Shown one piece after another: positions 1 through 7,100 of a stretch of 11,031 bases of DNA. The notes beneath the pieces are model-generated. The model searched no databases. It was not told the origin of the DNA and saw only the letters and a program-made list of their open reading frames with translations. The stretch comes from Oscillospiraceae bacterium (GTDB lineage: Bacteria > Bacillota > Clostridia > Oscillospirales > Acutalibacteraceae): the NCBI GenBank assembly GCA_009783605.1, contig WRDE01000038.1, forward strand, positions 1-11,031, read 5' to 3'. The position numbers and the translations under genes were made by a program. Every line of letters begins with the position of its first letter. The first letter of the stretch is position 1.

Positions 1-1
1 G

Positions 2-796
2 GATATCCTGATCGGCTCCCGTCCGCTGTTGGGTGACGACGGCAGCGAATTGGTCAAGCTGAATATCATGCAACAGCTGAACGACAAATACGGCATCACC
101 GAGACGGATTTCCTGTCGGCCGAGTTGGAGGCGGTGCCGGCCGGCCGGGCGCGGCATGTGGGGTTCGACCGCAGCATGATCGGCGCTTACGGCCATGACG
201 ACCGGGTCTGCGCCTATCCGGCGATGACCGCGCTGTTCGCGCTCGGGACGCCGCAATTTACCGCCATCACCCTGCTGGCCGACAAGGAGGAGACCGGGTC
301 GGACGGCAACACCGGCACCCAGGCGGCGTACCTGCCCTATTTTATCGCCGATCTGGCCGGGCTGTCGGATACCGAGGGGCGGCATGTGCTGTCCCGGTCG
401 CTCTGCCTGTCGGCCGACGTGAATGTGGCCTTCGACCCGCTGTATCCCGACGTGACCGAACTGAAAAACACCGCCCAGGTCAACCGCGGGGTGGTGCTGA
501 CCAAATACACCGGCTCCCGCGGCAAGGGCGGCGCCTCCGACGCGTCGGCCGAGCTGATGGGCCGGTTCCGCCGGCTGATGGACGACGCCGGCGTCTTCTG
601 GCAGGTGGGCGAGCTGGGCAAGGTGGACGTAGGCGGCGGCGGCACCGTGGCCAAATATATCGCCAATCTCGACGTGGACACATTGGACGTCGGCGTGCCG
701 GTGCTGTCGATGCACGCGCCGTTCGAGGTGGTGGCCAAGCTGGATGTGCACATGTGTCATCTGGCGGTGGCGGCGGTGTTTGGGCGGGGGAGTTGA
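2..796 (+). CDS. apeA: M18 family aminopeptidase, C-terminal part (5' end outside window)
   Basis: This is a dinuclear-metal aminopeptidase of clan MH that removes N-terminal residues from peptides in the cytoplasm. The frame is open from base 2 (reading DILIGSRPLLGDDG), so the TTG at 29 is not a start; about 264 residues remain of a family usually 430-480 long. Family metal ligands visible are the Asp of GHDDR (191-205), the Glu pair of DKEETGSDGNTG (about 281-316), the Asp of LSADVNVAFDP (about 407-439) and the His of SMHAPFEV (about 707-730). The first ligand His lies in the missing N-terminal part. The EETGSDGNTG form resembles bacterial aminopeptidase 1 (ApeA) more than the ApeB/DNPEP branch. 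The gene is convergent with the P-type ATPase gene, and a short repeat starts about 10 bases after its stop. The family call is firm; the A/B subtype is less so. Confidence 0.9.
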   Translation, partial: DILIGSRPLLGDDGSELVKLNIMQQLNDKYGITETDFLSAELEAVPAGRARHVGFDRSMIGAYGHDDRVCAYPAMTALFALGTPQFTAITLLADKEETGSDGNTGTQAAYLPYFIADLAGLSDTEGRHVLSRSLCLSADVNVAFDPLYPDVTELKNTAQVNRGVVLTKYTGSRGKGGASDASAELMGRFRRLMDDAGVFWQVGELGKVDVGGGGTVAKYIANLDVDTLDVGVPVLSMHAPFEVVAKLDVHMCHLAVAAVFGRGS

Positions 797-906
797 AGTT
801 CAAAATTCTGAATGCGGAATTCTGAATTATGGTTGCATCCGGTTGGGGGTGGAGGGACGATTGATAGTCTCCTTTATAGATAACATCTTTAATTGTGAAT
901 CGTGAA
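797..906. repeat. Convergent intergenic spacer with degenerate GAATTNTGAATT repeats
   Basis: The spacer between the two convergent stops contains AATTCTGAAT twice (about 804-827). At 893-924 it contains a run of units related to GTGAATTATGAATT. The second run continues into the ATPase gene: its last codons (IHNS) and the stop at 907-909 are made of the repeat. No convincing terminator hairpin with a T-tract is visible for either gene. Confidence 0.7.
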
Positions 907-3465
907 TTATGAATTGTGAATTCTCTTAACCCACTTCACAACCTCATACCACAGCACCGACGCCCCTGCCGACGCCACCACTAACGCCAGCTGGCCGAGA
1001 TCCAGCGGGGCGAGCTTGAATATGGTGTTGAGCGGGGAATAGACTACCGCGGCAAGGCCGGCCAGCGTTACGGTGTTGATGATCCAGATTACCCGGTCGC
1101 GGATTAATTTGCGGAAGACGGTGATCACCGCATCCCGGTCGGAGCTGTTGACCTGGACCAGAAACAGATTGGCGAGAATCAGCACGCATAATCCCATCGT
1201 TCTGGCGGCGTCCGGGTGGATGCCGCTTTTTACTGCGATAAAATACATCCCGAAGGCGGCGGCGAAGATGGCCAGCCCCTGGGTTACGCTTTTGAGGATG
1301 ACCCGGCGGGAGAGGATGCCGGCTTTGGGGTCGCGGGGCGGGCGGTCCATGATGTCCCGTTCGGCCGGCTGGCGTTCCAGCACGATGGAGCAGGTGGGGT
1401 CGATCACCAATTCTAACAGCACCACATGCAGCGGCAGCAGCATCAGCGCCTCCGGGCCGATCCCCAGCAGCGGTGCCAGCAGCGCGGCGAGGGCGATAGG
1501 GATATGTATCGTGAGGATATACCCGACGGCCTTGCGGATGTTGTCATAGATCCGCCGCCCGTCCCGGACGGTGTCCACAATGGTGGAGAAATTGTCGTCC
1601 AACAGCACCATATCGGCGGCTTCACACGCAACGGAATTATGTGTGAAGCCGCTTGCTTCTCTGGATACCTCCGAGCCGCGGCCGCCCATCGCGATGCCGA
1701 TATCGGCGTATTTCAGCGCGACGGCGTCATTGACGCCGTCGCCAGTCATCGCCACGATCTCGCCGTTCTCCCGGAACGCCTGCACGATCCGCATTTTGTG
1801 TTCCGGCAGTACCCGGGAGAAGATATTGGCGGTTTTCACCCGCTCCCGCAATTCCCCGCCGGTCATGGTGTCTAAATCCCTGCCGGCGCAGATGTTTTCG
1901 GTATTTTCGATCCCCACCTGCCGGGCGATGGCGGCGGCGGTCACGCCGTTGTCGCCGGTGATCATCACCACCCGGATACCGGCGCGGCGGCAAACCGCGA
2001 TATCTTTCGCGACCGATTCCCGCGGCGGGTCGGCCAGCCCGATCAGCCCGGCAAAGGTGAGCCGGCAATCGGCCAGCGCCGCCGGCACCGCCGTTTCGTC
2101 GGCCGGATGGGCGTCGCCCACAGCGATGACCCGCAGCCCCTGCTCCGACATCTCCCGGACCCGCGTTTCAATTGCGCCGCGTGCGGATTCGGTCAGCGCG
2201 CAGATGCTCAGAATCGATTCCGGCGACCCTTTGGCGGCGATGGTCAATTGATTCTCATGGATCCAGACGTGTCCCATCATTTTTGTTTCGTTGGTGAAAG
2301 CGTATTCTGAGATGAACCGGCTTTCGGTCTCGAAGAGATGGTCCCGGGTGATGCCGCGCAACTCGCAGAACCGCAGCATCGCCTGTTCCATCGGATCATA
2401 GGCTTCGGTCTCGCAGGCCAGCCCCATGATCTCGTGCAGATGCTCCGGGTCGCCGTCCAAGCCCCAGGTCTGGCGCACCTCCATCCGGTTTTGGGTGATA
2501 GTGCCGGTCTTGTCCACGCAGAGCACCGACACCGCGCCCAGTGTCTCGACGGCAGACAGCCGGCGGATCAATGACTGCTTCCGGGCCAGCCGCCAAGCCC
2601 CCATCGACAGAAACACCGTCAGCACCACCGGAAATTCCTCCGGGATCATCGACATCGCCAGCGTGATGCCGGCCAGAACACTGTCGGTCAGCCGTTCCGC
2701 CAACAGCTTTTCCGGGAGGTTGAACCAGGTGATCAACGCCGTCAGCAGACAGCATACCGCCGCGATAACGGCGCAGACCTTCACCATCCGGCCGATCTGC
2801 TTCTCCAACGGCGTCGGCCGCTCCGGCGCTTCGGCGATATGCATACCGATTTTGCCGTACTCGGTCGCCGCGCCGGTCCGCTCGACCAACACCGTCCCGC
2901 TGCCCTGGGTTACCAATGTCCCGGCGTAACACCAGTCCCGCCGCCAGTAATCGCCGGATTCTTCTGCCACAGATACGGTTTTCCAGACCCCGACAGACTC
3001 GCCGGTCAGCGAGGATTCGTCGGTACGGAGGTCGCTGGCCCTGAGCAGCCTGCCGTCGGCCGGGATCTTCACGCCCTCGGCGATCAGCATCACGTCGCCC
3101 GGCACCAAGTCTTCGCCGGGGATTTTTTGCTCATACCCGTCCCGGATCACCGTCACGGCGGGAGCCGACAGGTTTTTCAGCGCTTTCAGCGTCTTGTCGG
3201 TTTTCACCTCCTGATAGATTTCAATCCCGGTGACCGCCGCGATAAAAACCAGCATAATCGCGCCGTCCCGGGGTTCGCCGAGCAGAAAGTAGATGCTTGC
3301 CGCGGCAAATAGCAGGATAAACATCGGCTCCAGCAGGATCTCCGCTATCTTTCCGAAAAAGCTCTCCTTTTTTTCCTTTTCAAGCAGATTTTTGCCGTAT
3401 TGCTTCTGCAGCTGGGCGGCCTGCTGGGTGGTCAGCCCCTGGTGGGGATTTTCGGGCATTTTCAT
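907..3465 (-). CDS. P-type cation-transporting ATPase, probably Co2+/Ni2+ efflux
   Basis: An 852-residue membrane pump that uses ATP through an aspartyl-phosphate intermediate. In order: helices 1-2 (about 45-85), actuator domain with TGES (154-157), helices 3-4 with PEEFP (275-279), phosphorylation motif DKTGT (Asp318), nucleotide-domain KGSPE (412-416), TGDN (503-506), TGDGVND (574-580), then a multi-helix C-terminal membrane part with IDPTCS (688-693). No N-terminal metal-binding domain or CPC motif is present, so it is not a P1B pump. It is P2-like, but the helix-4 PEGLP of classical Ca2+ pumps is PEEFP here. The start at 3465 follows AAGGAG (3470-3475) with a 4-base gap; the ATG at 3459 (10-base gap) is the alternative. 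The upstream NiCo-type riboswitch argues for Co/Ni as substrate. Odd: a 12-residue insertion (605-616) in the REAADMVLLDD hinge motif. Family certain; substrate inferred. Confidence 0.93.
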   Translation of the reverse strand: MKMPENPHQGLTTQQAAQLQKQYGKNLLEKEKKESFFGKIAEILLEPMFILLFAAASIYFLLGEPRDGAIMLVFIAAVTGIEIYQEVKTDKTLKALKNLSAPAVTVIRDGYEQKIPGEDLVPGDVMLIAEGVKIPADGRLLRASDLRTDESSLTGESVGVWKTVSVAEESGDYWRRDWCYAGTLVTQGSGTVLVERTGAATEYGKIGMHIAEAPERPTPLEKQIGRMVKVCAVIAAVCCLLTALITWFNLPEKLLAERLTDSVLAGITLAMSMIPEEFPVVLTVFLSMGAWRLARKQSLIRRLSAVETLGAVSVLCVDKTGTITQNRMEVRQTWGLDGDPEHLHEIMGLACETEAYDPMEQAMLRFCELRGITRDHLFETESRFISEYAFTNETKMMGHVWIHENQLTIAAKGSPESILSICALTESARGAIETRVREMSEQGLRVIAVGDAHPADETAVPAALADCRLTFAGLIGLADPPRESVAKDIAVCRRAGIRVVMITGDNGVTAAAIARQVGIENTENICAGRDLDTMTGGELRERVKTANIFSRVLPEHKMRIVQAFRENGEIVAMTGDGVNDAVALKYADIGIAMGGRGSEVSREASGFTHNSVACEAADMVLLDDNFSTIVDTVRDGRRIYDNIRKAVGYILTIHIPIALAALLAPLLGIGPEALMLLPLHVVLLELVIDPTCSIVLERQPAERDIMDRPPRDPKAGILSRRVILKSVTQGLAIFAAAFGMYFIAVKSGIHPDAARTMGLCVLILANLFLVQVNSSDRDAVITVFRKLIRDRVIWIINTVTLAGLAAVVYSPLNTIFKLAPLDLGQLALVVASAGASVLWYEVVKWVKRIHNS
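1616..1652. repeat. Palindromic in-frame insertion inside the ATPase gene
   Basis: GCGGCTTCACAC (1616-1627) and GTGTGAAGCCGC (1641-1652) are perfect 12-base inverted arms around a 13-base loop. On the gene's strand the inserted 36 bases (about 1618-1653) encode SGFTHNSVACEA, splitting a motif that in relatives runs ...REA-ADMVLLDDNF. GAAGC occurs at both edges and could be a target duplication. The reading frame is kept. It behaves like a small palindromic element that can sit within coding sequence. Confidence 0.75.
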
Positions 3466-3475
3466 TGCTCTCCTT
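3466..3475 (-). promoter_or_regulatory. Ribosome binding site of the ATPase gene
   Basis: AAGGAGAGCA precedes the ATG at 3465. It rules out the far-upstream ATG at 3552, which lies inside the riboswitch and has no Shine-Dalgarno sequence. The ATG at 3459 cannot be excluded. Confidence 0.75.
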
Positions 3476-3485
3476 ATAAAACATA

Positions 3486-3530
3486 ATAAAAAAACGATCC
3501 GTAAGACATTTTCCTGTCCCACAGATCGTT
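3486..3530 (-). terminator. Intrinsic terminator (expression platform) in the ATPase leader
   Basis: In the minus-strand RNA, AACGAUCUGUGGGACA (3530-3515) pairs along all 16 positions, counting three G-U wobbles, with UGUCUUACGGAUCGUU (3508-3493). The loop is GGAAAA and a U-tract follows (3494-3488). It lies about 20 bases before the ribosome binding site. Its 5' arm is the conserved 3' part of the aptamer (P4 strand plus GGGACAG), so terminator and folded aptamer exclude each other. Confidence 0.87.
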
Positions 3531-3632
3531 GTCTGCTGCCATGAGAAAACAAAAAATGAACCGCTGTTCATTTTTTGTTTTCCCGATTTGGCCCGGCGCC
3601 GGAGCTTGCCGCTCCCGCCTGCTCAGATTTGT
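3514..3632 (-). ncRNA. NiCo (czcD) riboswitch aptamer
   Basis: Read on the minus strand, this matches the conserved blocks of the cobalt/nickel-sensing NiCo class as I remember them: CUGAGCAGGC (3626-3617), GCCGGGC (3597-3591), GGCAGCAGA (3540-3532) and UCUGUGGGACAG (3525-3514). Visible stems are P2, GGGAGC-GGCA-AGCUCC (3616-3601); an extended A/T-rich P3 with 17-base perfect arms (3545-3561 and 3566-3582); and P4, CAGA/UCUG around CAACGA. P1 is short here (UCUG/CAGG). In this class Co2+ or Ni2+ binding stabilises the four-way junction and turns expression on by preventing terminator formation; the overlapping terminator here fits that. The downstream cation ATPase is the expected type of target. 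Confidence 0.88.
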
Positions 3633-3638
3633 ATACAC

Positions 3639-3667
3639 AGTATACCAGATGCCATACTGCGTGTCAA
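3639..3667 (-). promoter_or_regulatory. Sigma-A promoter of the ATPase/riboswitch transcript
   Basis: TTGACA (3667-3662), a 17-base spacer, then TATACT (3644-3639) preceded by TGG, which gives an extended -10. The expected start, about 3632, is at the 5' edge of the aptamer. The -10 overlaps a dyad of two GTATAC palindromes (3631-3636 and 3640-3645). Confidence 0.88.
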
Positions 3668-3682
3668 GCCGGAAATGTCAAT

Positions 3683-3772
3683 AGACTTCATGCAAAACCT
3701 TCGGTTTTGTCTGGACAAGTGTTGAAAACACCTGCCCAGCAGAACTCACAAAGTGAGTTCTGCAAGAAGTCT
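3683..3772. repeat. Multi-hairpin element: three hairpins closed by a 12-bp stem
   Basis: AGACTTCATGCA (3683-3694) pairs with TGCAAGAAGTCT (3761-3772) at 11 of 12 positions. Inside are three hairpins: CAAAACC/GGTTTTG with loop TTC (3693-3709); an imperfect one starting CTGG and ending CCAG with core GTGTT-GAA-AACAC (3711-3739); and GCAGAACTCAC/GTGAGTTCTGC with loop AAA (3739-3763). The ends of hairpins 1 and 3 overlap the closing stem by two to three bases, so not all pairs form at once. It begins 5 bases past the stop of the small membrane protein gene and may end its transcript, although no T-tract follows. Confidence 0.65.
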
Positions 3773-3777
3773 AAGAT

Positions 3778-3984
3778 TTACTGGTCCTCTTCCGCCGCTT
3801 CTTCCGGGTCGGCGATGTCGCCGCAGCATTCGCAGTCGTTGAAATCGTCGTCATACACATCGTCGTATTCGCCGAAACGGCGGCGCGAATGCCAGCGCAG
3901 CAGGAAAATCGCGGCGGTCGTCAACGCGGCCGCAACCGCCGCCACCACCACAATAAAGGTTATCGTATTGCCCTTTTTCTTCAT
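3778..3984 (-). CDS. Small single-pass membrane protein with acidic, Cys-containing tail
   Basis: A 68-residue protein of unknown function. After MKKKGN comes one hydrophobic helix (about 7-29, rich in V, A and I), then a basic stop-transfer RWHSRRR (30-36). The tail is strongly acidic, with DDVYDDDF, a DCECCGD cluster and EEAAEEDQ. A short positive N-terminus and a basic flank after the helix leave the orientation open, though the basic flank suggests a cytoplasmic tail. The ATG at 3984 follows AAGGA with a 7-base gap. Its own promoter and a leader hairpin lie upstream, so this is a real gene and not a chance ORF. It lies between lhr and the ATPase unit on the same strand. The Cys/Asp cluster could bind metal, but that is speculation. 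Confidence 0.75.
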   Translation of the reverse strand: MKKKGNTITFIVVVAAVAAALTTAAIFLLRWHSRRRFGEYDDVYDDDFNDCECCGDIADPEEAAEEDQ

Positions 3985-4040
3985 AAAAATATCCTTCCCT
4001 TCTTCCTGTCACCAGTATTCCCACCGGCGAGAGGATTATC

Positions 4041-4063
4041 CGATAAACCCGCTGGATTTATCG
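4041..4063 (-). other. Leader hairpin at the 5' end of the small membrane protein mRNA
   Basis: The minus-strand RNA CGAUAAAUCC-AGC-GGGUUUAUCG forms a 10-bp stem with one U-G pair. It begins about 2 bases after the predicted start at about 4065. There is no U-tract, so it is not a terminator. A 5'-terminal hairpin of this kind may protect the mRNA. Confidence 0.6.
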
Positions 4064-4071
4064 TTATGAAT

Positions 4072-4100
4072 AGTATATGACATTTTTTCGGAAAAGTCAA
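4072..4100 (-). promoter_or_regulatory. Sigma-A promoter of the small membrane protein gene
   Basis: TTGACT (4100-4095), a 17-base spacer, TATACT (4077-4072). It sits in the AT-rich gap between the lhr stop and the small gene, so the latter can be transcribed independently of lhr. Confidence 0.83.
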
Positions 4101-4130
4101 CCGCAAAAATATTAAAAAATCTGTTTTAAC

Positions 4131-4149
4131 CATTATACATTATACATTA
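4131..4149. repeat. CATTATA short tandem repeat at the lhr stop
   Basis: CATTATA occurs twice plus CATTA. On the lhr strand this reads TAATGTA TAATGTA TAATG, and the first TAA is the lhr stop codon. No clear terminator hairpin follows. Confidence 0.6.
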
Positions 4150-7100
4150 CCGTTTATAAACGCTGTAATCCCCCATCTCCCGCATAAACCCTGCCGCGGC
4201 CAGCGCACTGGCGGTTTCCGGGGGATATTGTTTTACGGTGATTTTGCTGCGTTGGGGGAATATCCGGCCGGCGGCGAAATCCCGCCGCAGCGCCGCCAGC
4301 GCCGGGGCCAGTTTGTCCGGCTCAAACACCCGCAGCACCGCGCCGGAGCGCTCCAGTACCGCCGCCGGGGCACCCGCCGCCAACGCCACCGCCGTCGCCG
4401 GTACGCATAAAAAATTTCGTTCCATTTTATGGGGCAGCACCCGTCCCCACAGCTGGGCCGGGTCGGAGCCGGGCAGCCAGAGGATATCCTCACGTTCCGC
4501 TTCTGCGAAGCGGGGGGATTCCCGGAACCGTTCCGGTTCCAACGCCAGCATGGTTCCGGCGAACCGTTGCTCGCTGATAAACTGCGCGCCCGACAGCCCC
4601 TCCACAAAATATCCCCGCCGTACCCGGCCGGTATACTCCCAGACCCGCAGCAGCTCCAGCGCGGCGGACCAGCTCAGCCGTGACTGCTGCGCCGCCAGCG
4701 TTTCTTTCGAGAGGATGATGGTTTTATCTAATAAATCCGACAACAGCTGTTCCGCCGGCTGCGCCAGCAGCGGCCGGTCCAGCTCCCAGCGGCCGGCAGT
4801 CATCGCCGATACCCGGGCGCTGACCCGGGCGCGGGGCGGCATCTTTTCCTGTTTGTCGGTCCGTGAGGACGATTGCAGCCACTGCCGCACCGGCGCGAAG
4901 CTGTCGGCCCGGACTAATCCTTTGGCCGTCAGGTCGATCAGCGGCCCGGCCGGCGACCGGCCGCCGATCAGGCCGGACATTTTGGTTAAAAAACTCGCTC
5001 CGCGCTGCCGCAGCGCGTCGAACACCGCCCGCTCGTCCCCTTCCAACCCCTCCGGCTCGGGTATCGGGGCGTCCCAGTCGATCTCCTCATACCGGTGGAA
5101 AGCCAGCCCGCCCGGGGCGGAGCCCTCCGGCTCCATCCGCCAGAAGAAGTCGCCTTTTGCCAGAACGGTATCCAACATCGCCGGCCGGTAATTGCCGACC
5201 CGGGCCGGGAGCAGCGATTTTTCCCATAGTCCGGCGGGAAACACCCGGCCGCAGAGGAGATCCAGCGCCGCCTCCAGCTGCTCCTCCGGCGGCGCCGCCG
5301 GCCGGATTCGGACGGCGGCCAGCGCGGCGTAGGCCGCTCCGGGGCGGGTGGTGATCTGCTTGCGGCGGCTCTGGATGGTGGCGTGGCGGGCACGGTCATA
5401 CAGCTCGGCGTGGAAATATACGCCTTCTGCCTCCACCGCTTCTTTGCGCAGCGTCAGCTCGTGCAGCAGCTCCCGCGCCCGCTCCTCGCTCCAAGCGTAG
5501 CGGTCGGCCAGCTGGGCGGCGGTCTGCCCGCCCCGGTACCGCAGCGACCGCCGGACGATCTGGCATACCGTCTCGCTGTCCGGCTGCTCCGCCGTCAGGC
5601 CGGCATAATTTTCCGTCATCTCGGCCGCAATCCAGAGCCCCGGCTCCACATAGGCCGCCCGGCCCTGCCGCGCCAGCGATTCCAACCAGCCCAACGGCAG
5701 ATCTAACTCGCCGGCCAGGATATCCCCCTCGGTCATCAGCAGGGTATGCAGCTCGGCTTCATTTACCGGCTGCCGCCGCCGCTCGCTCAATCGGGCCAGC
5801 TGCTCCGGCGCCGGCGGGAGCAGCGCCACCTCATCCATCGCGTTCTCCGCCGTCTGATACGCCGCCGCCGGCGTCGGGGAATAGTCATACAGCAACGTCG
5901 CTTCGGCCTGCCGCCGCAAGGTCAGCGACAGCGGCGACGGCGCTTCGGGAAACACCTCCCGCACCGCGATCCGCCCGGCGGCGATCTCATCGAGCACCCA
6001 TTCCACCCCGGCGATATCCCAGCAATCCTCGAGGCATTCCCGCTTGGTTTCCCGGATCAGCGGGTGATCGGGATATTTTAAGATGCCGTCTAACATCTCG
6101 GCCCCGCGCAGCCGCTGGACCCAGAGCGGCTGGCGTTTGCCGCTGCGGACCCCCATCATCAGCGCCCGGGCGGCGCCGTAACGGAAATTCATGTTGAACA
6201 GCGGTGTCGACGGCAGCAGCGCTTCCAGCATCGGCCGTACCGCGGCCCGGGGGATGGTCTGCAGCAAGCCCTCCGGCAGTGAACGGCCGCCATAGGGGAA
6301 CAGCAAAAATCCGTCGTCGTCGTCCCAGACGCCGATCTCCATGCCGGTGGCCTGCTTGGCCGCCCGGGACACCAGCATCGACAGCGGCGCATTGATCTGT
6401 TTGCCGAATATCGCGTGGACCATTACCTGATGGTCACCGGCCTCGTCGGCGAAATGCTCCACGATCACCGTCCGGTCGTCGGCCGCCAGACCGGTCGCCG
6501 ACATCTGCCGGCTCATCACCCCGGCCGCCGCCAGCGCCGCCGGCCAGTCCATCCCCAGCGCCATAAACCGGTCGGCCATCATCTCCTTCCGGCCTTCAGT
6601 CCCGTCGGTGATCCCGCGGATCAGCCGCCCGAAGGACAAACCGGTCTGCAGTCCGCGTCCGTTGAATGTATTTTTCCAAAACGGCGGCTGGGCGCCCTCG
6701 GTATTGGAGGGGGCGACGGTCACGGTATCCTTGTCCATCCGCAGAATCTTCCAGGCAAAGGAGCCGAGCAGAAACTTGTCGCCCACCCGCGCCTCAAAGA
6801 CATATTCCTCGTCCAATTCCCCCAGCTTGACCCCGTTTTCGCCCCGGACCGCGAACATGCCGGTATCCGGGATCGTGCCGCCGGCCGAGACCGCCAGCAT
6901 CCGGCTGTAGGCGTCCCCCTCCACCCTTTGGTGGATCCGGTCGTATAAGATCCGCGGCCGCACCGGGATCTCCCGGTCATGCTCATAATCCCCGGCCAGC
7001 ATCCGCAGCAGCGCGGTCACGTCGTCCCGGGTCACATCCCGGAACGGATACGCGTCCGGCAGCAGCGCCATCACGTCGTCCACTGTATACCCGCCCGCAT

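Noticed and set aside
1616..1653. Frameshift or pseudogene in the ATPase at the palindrome
   Set aside because: The insertion is 36 bases, the frame is kept, and all catalytic motifs before and after are intact.
3463..3552. N-terminal extension of the ATPase to the ATG at 3552
   Set aside because: These codons lie inside the riboswitch and terminator. The proper ribosome binding site is just before 3465.
3676..3681. Second TTGACA upstream of the ATPase promoter
   Set aside because: No acceptable -10 lies 16-18 bases downstream. The TTGACA at 3662-3667 has a perfect partner.
3575..4069. 164-codon + strand ORF across the riboswitch promoter, hairpin element and small gene
   Set aside because: It covers regulatory sequence and has low-complexity composition. 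The minus-strand gene with promoter and ribosome binding site explains the region better.
4238..5191. 317-codon + strand ORF opposite lhr
   Set aside because: Ser/Arg/Pro-rich translation typical of the antisense of GC-rich coding DNA. The lhr frame is intact and has all helicase motifs.
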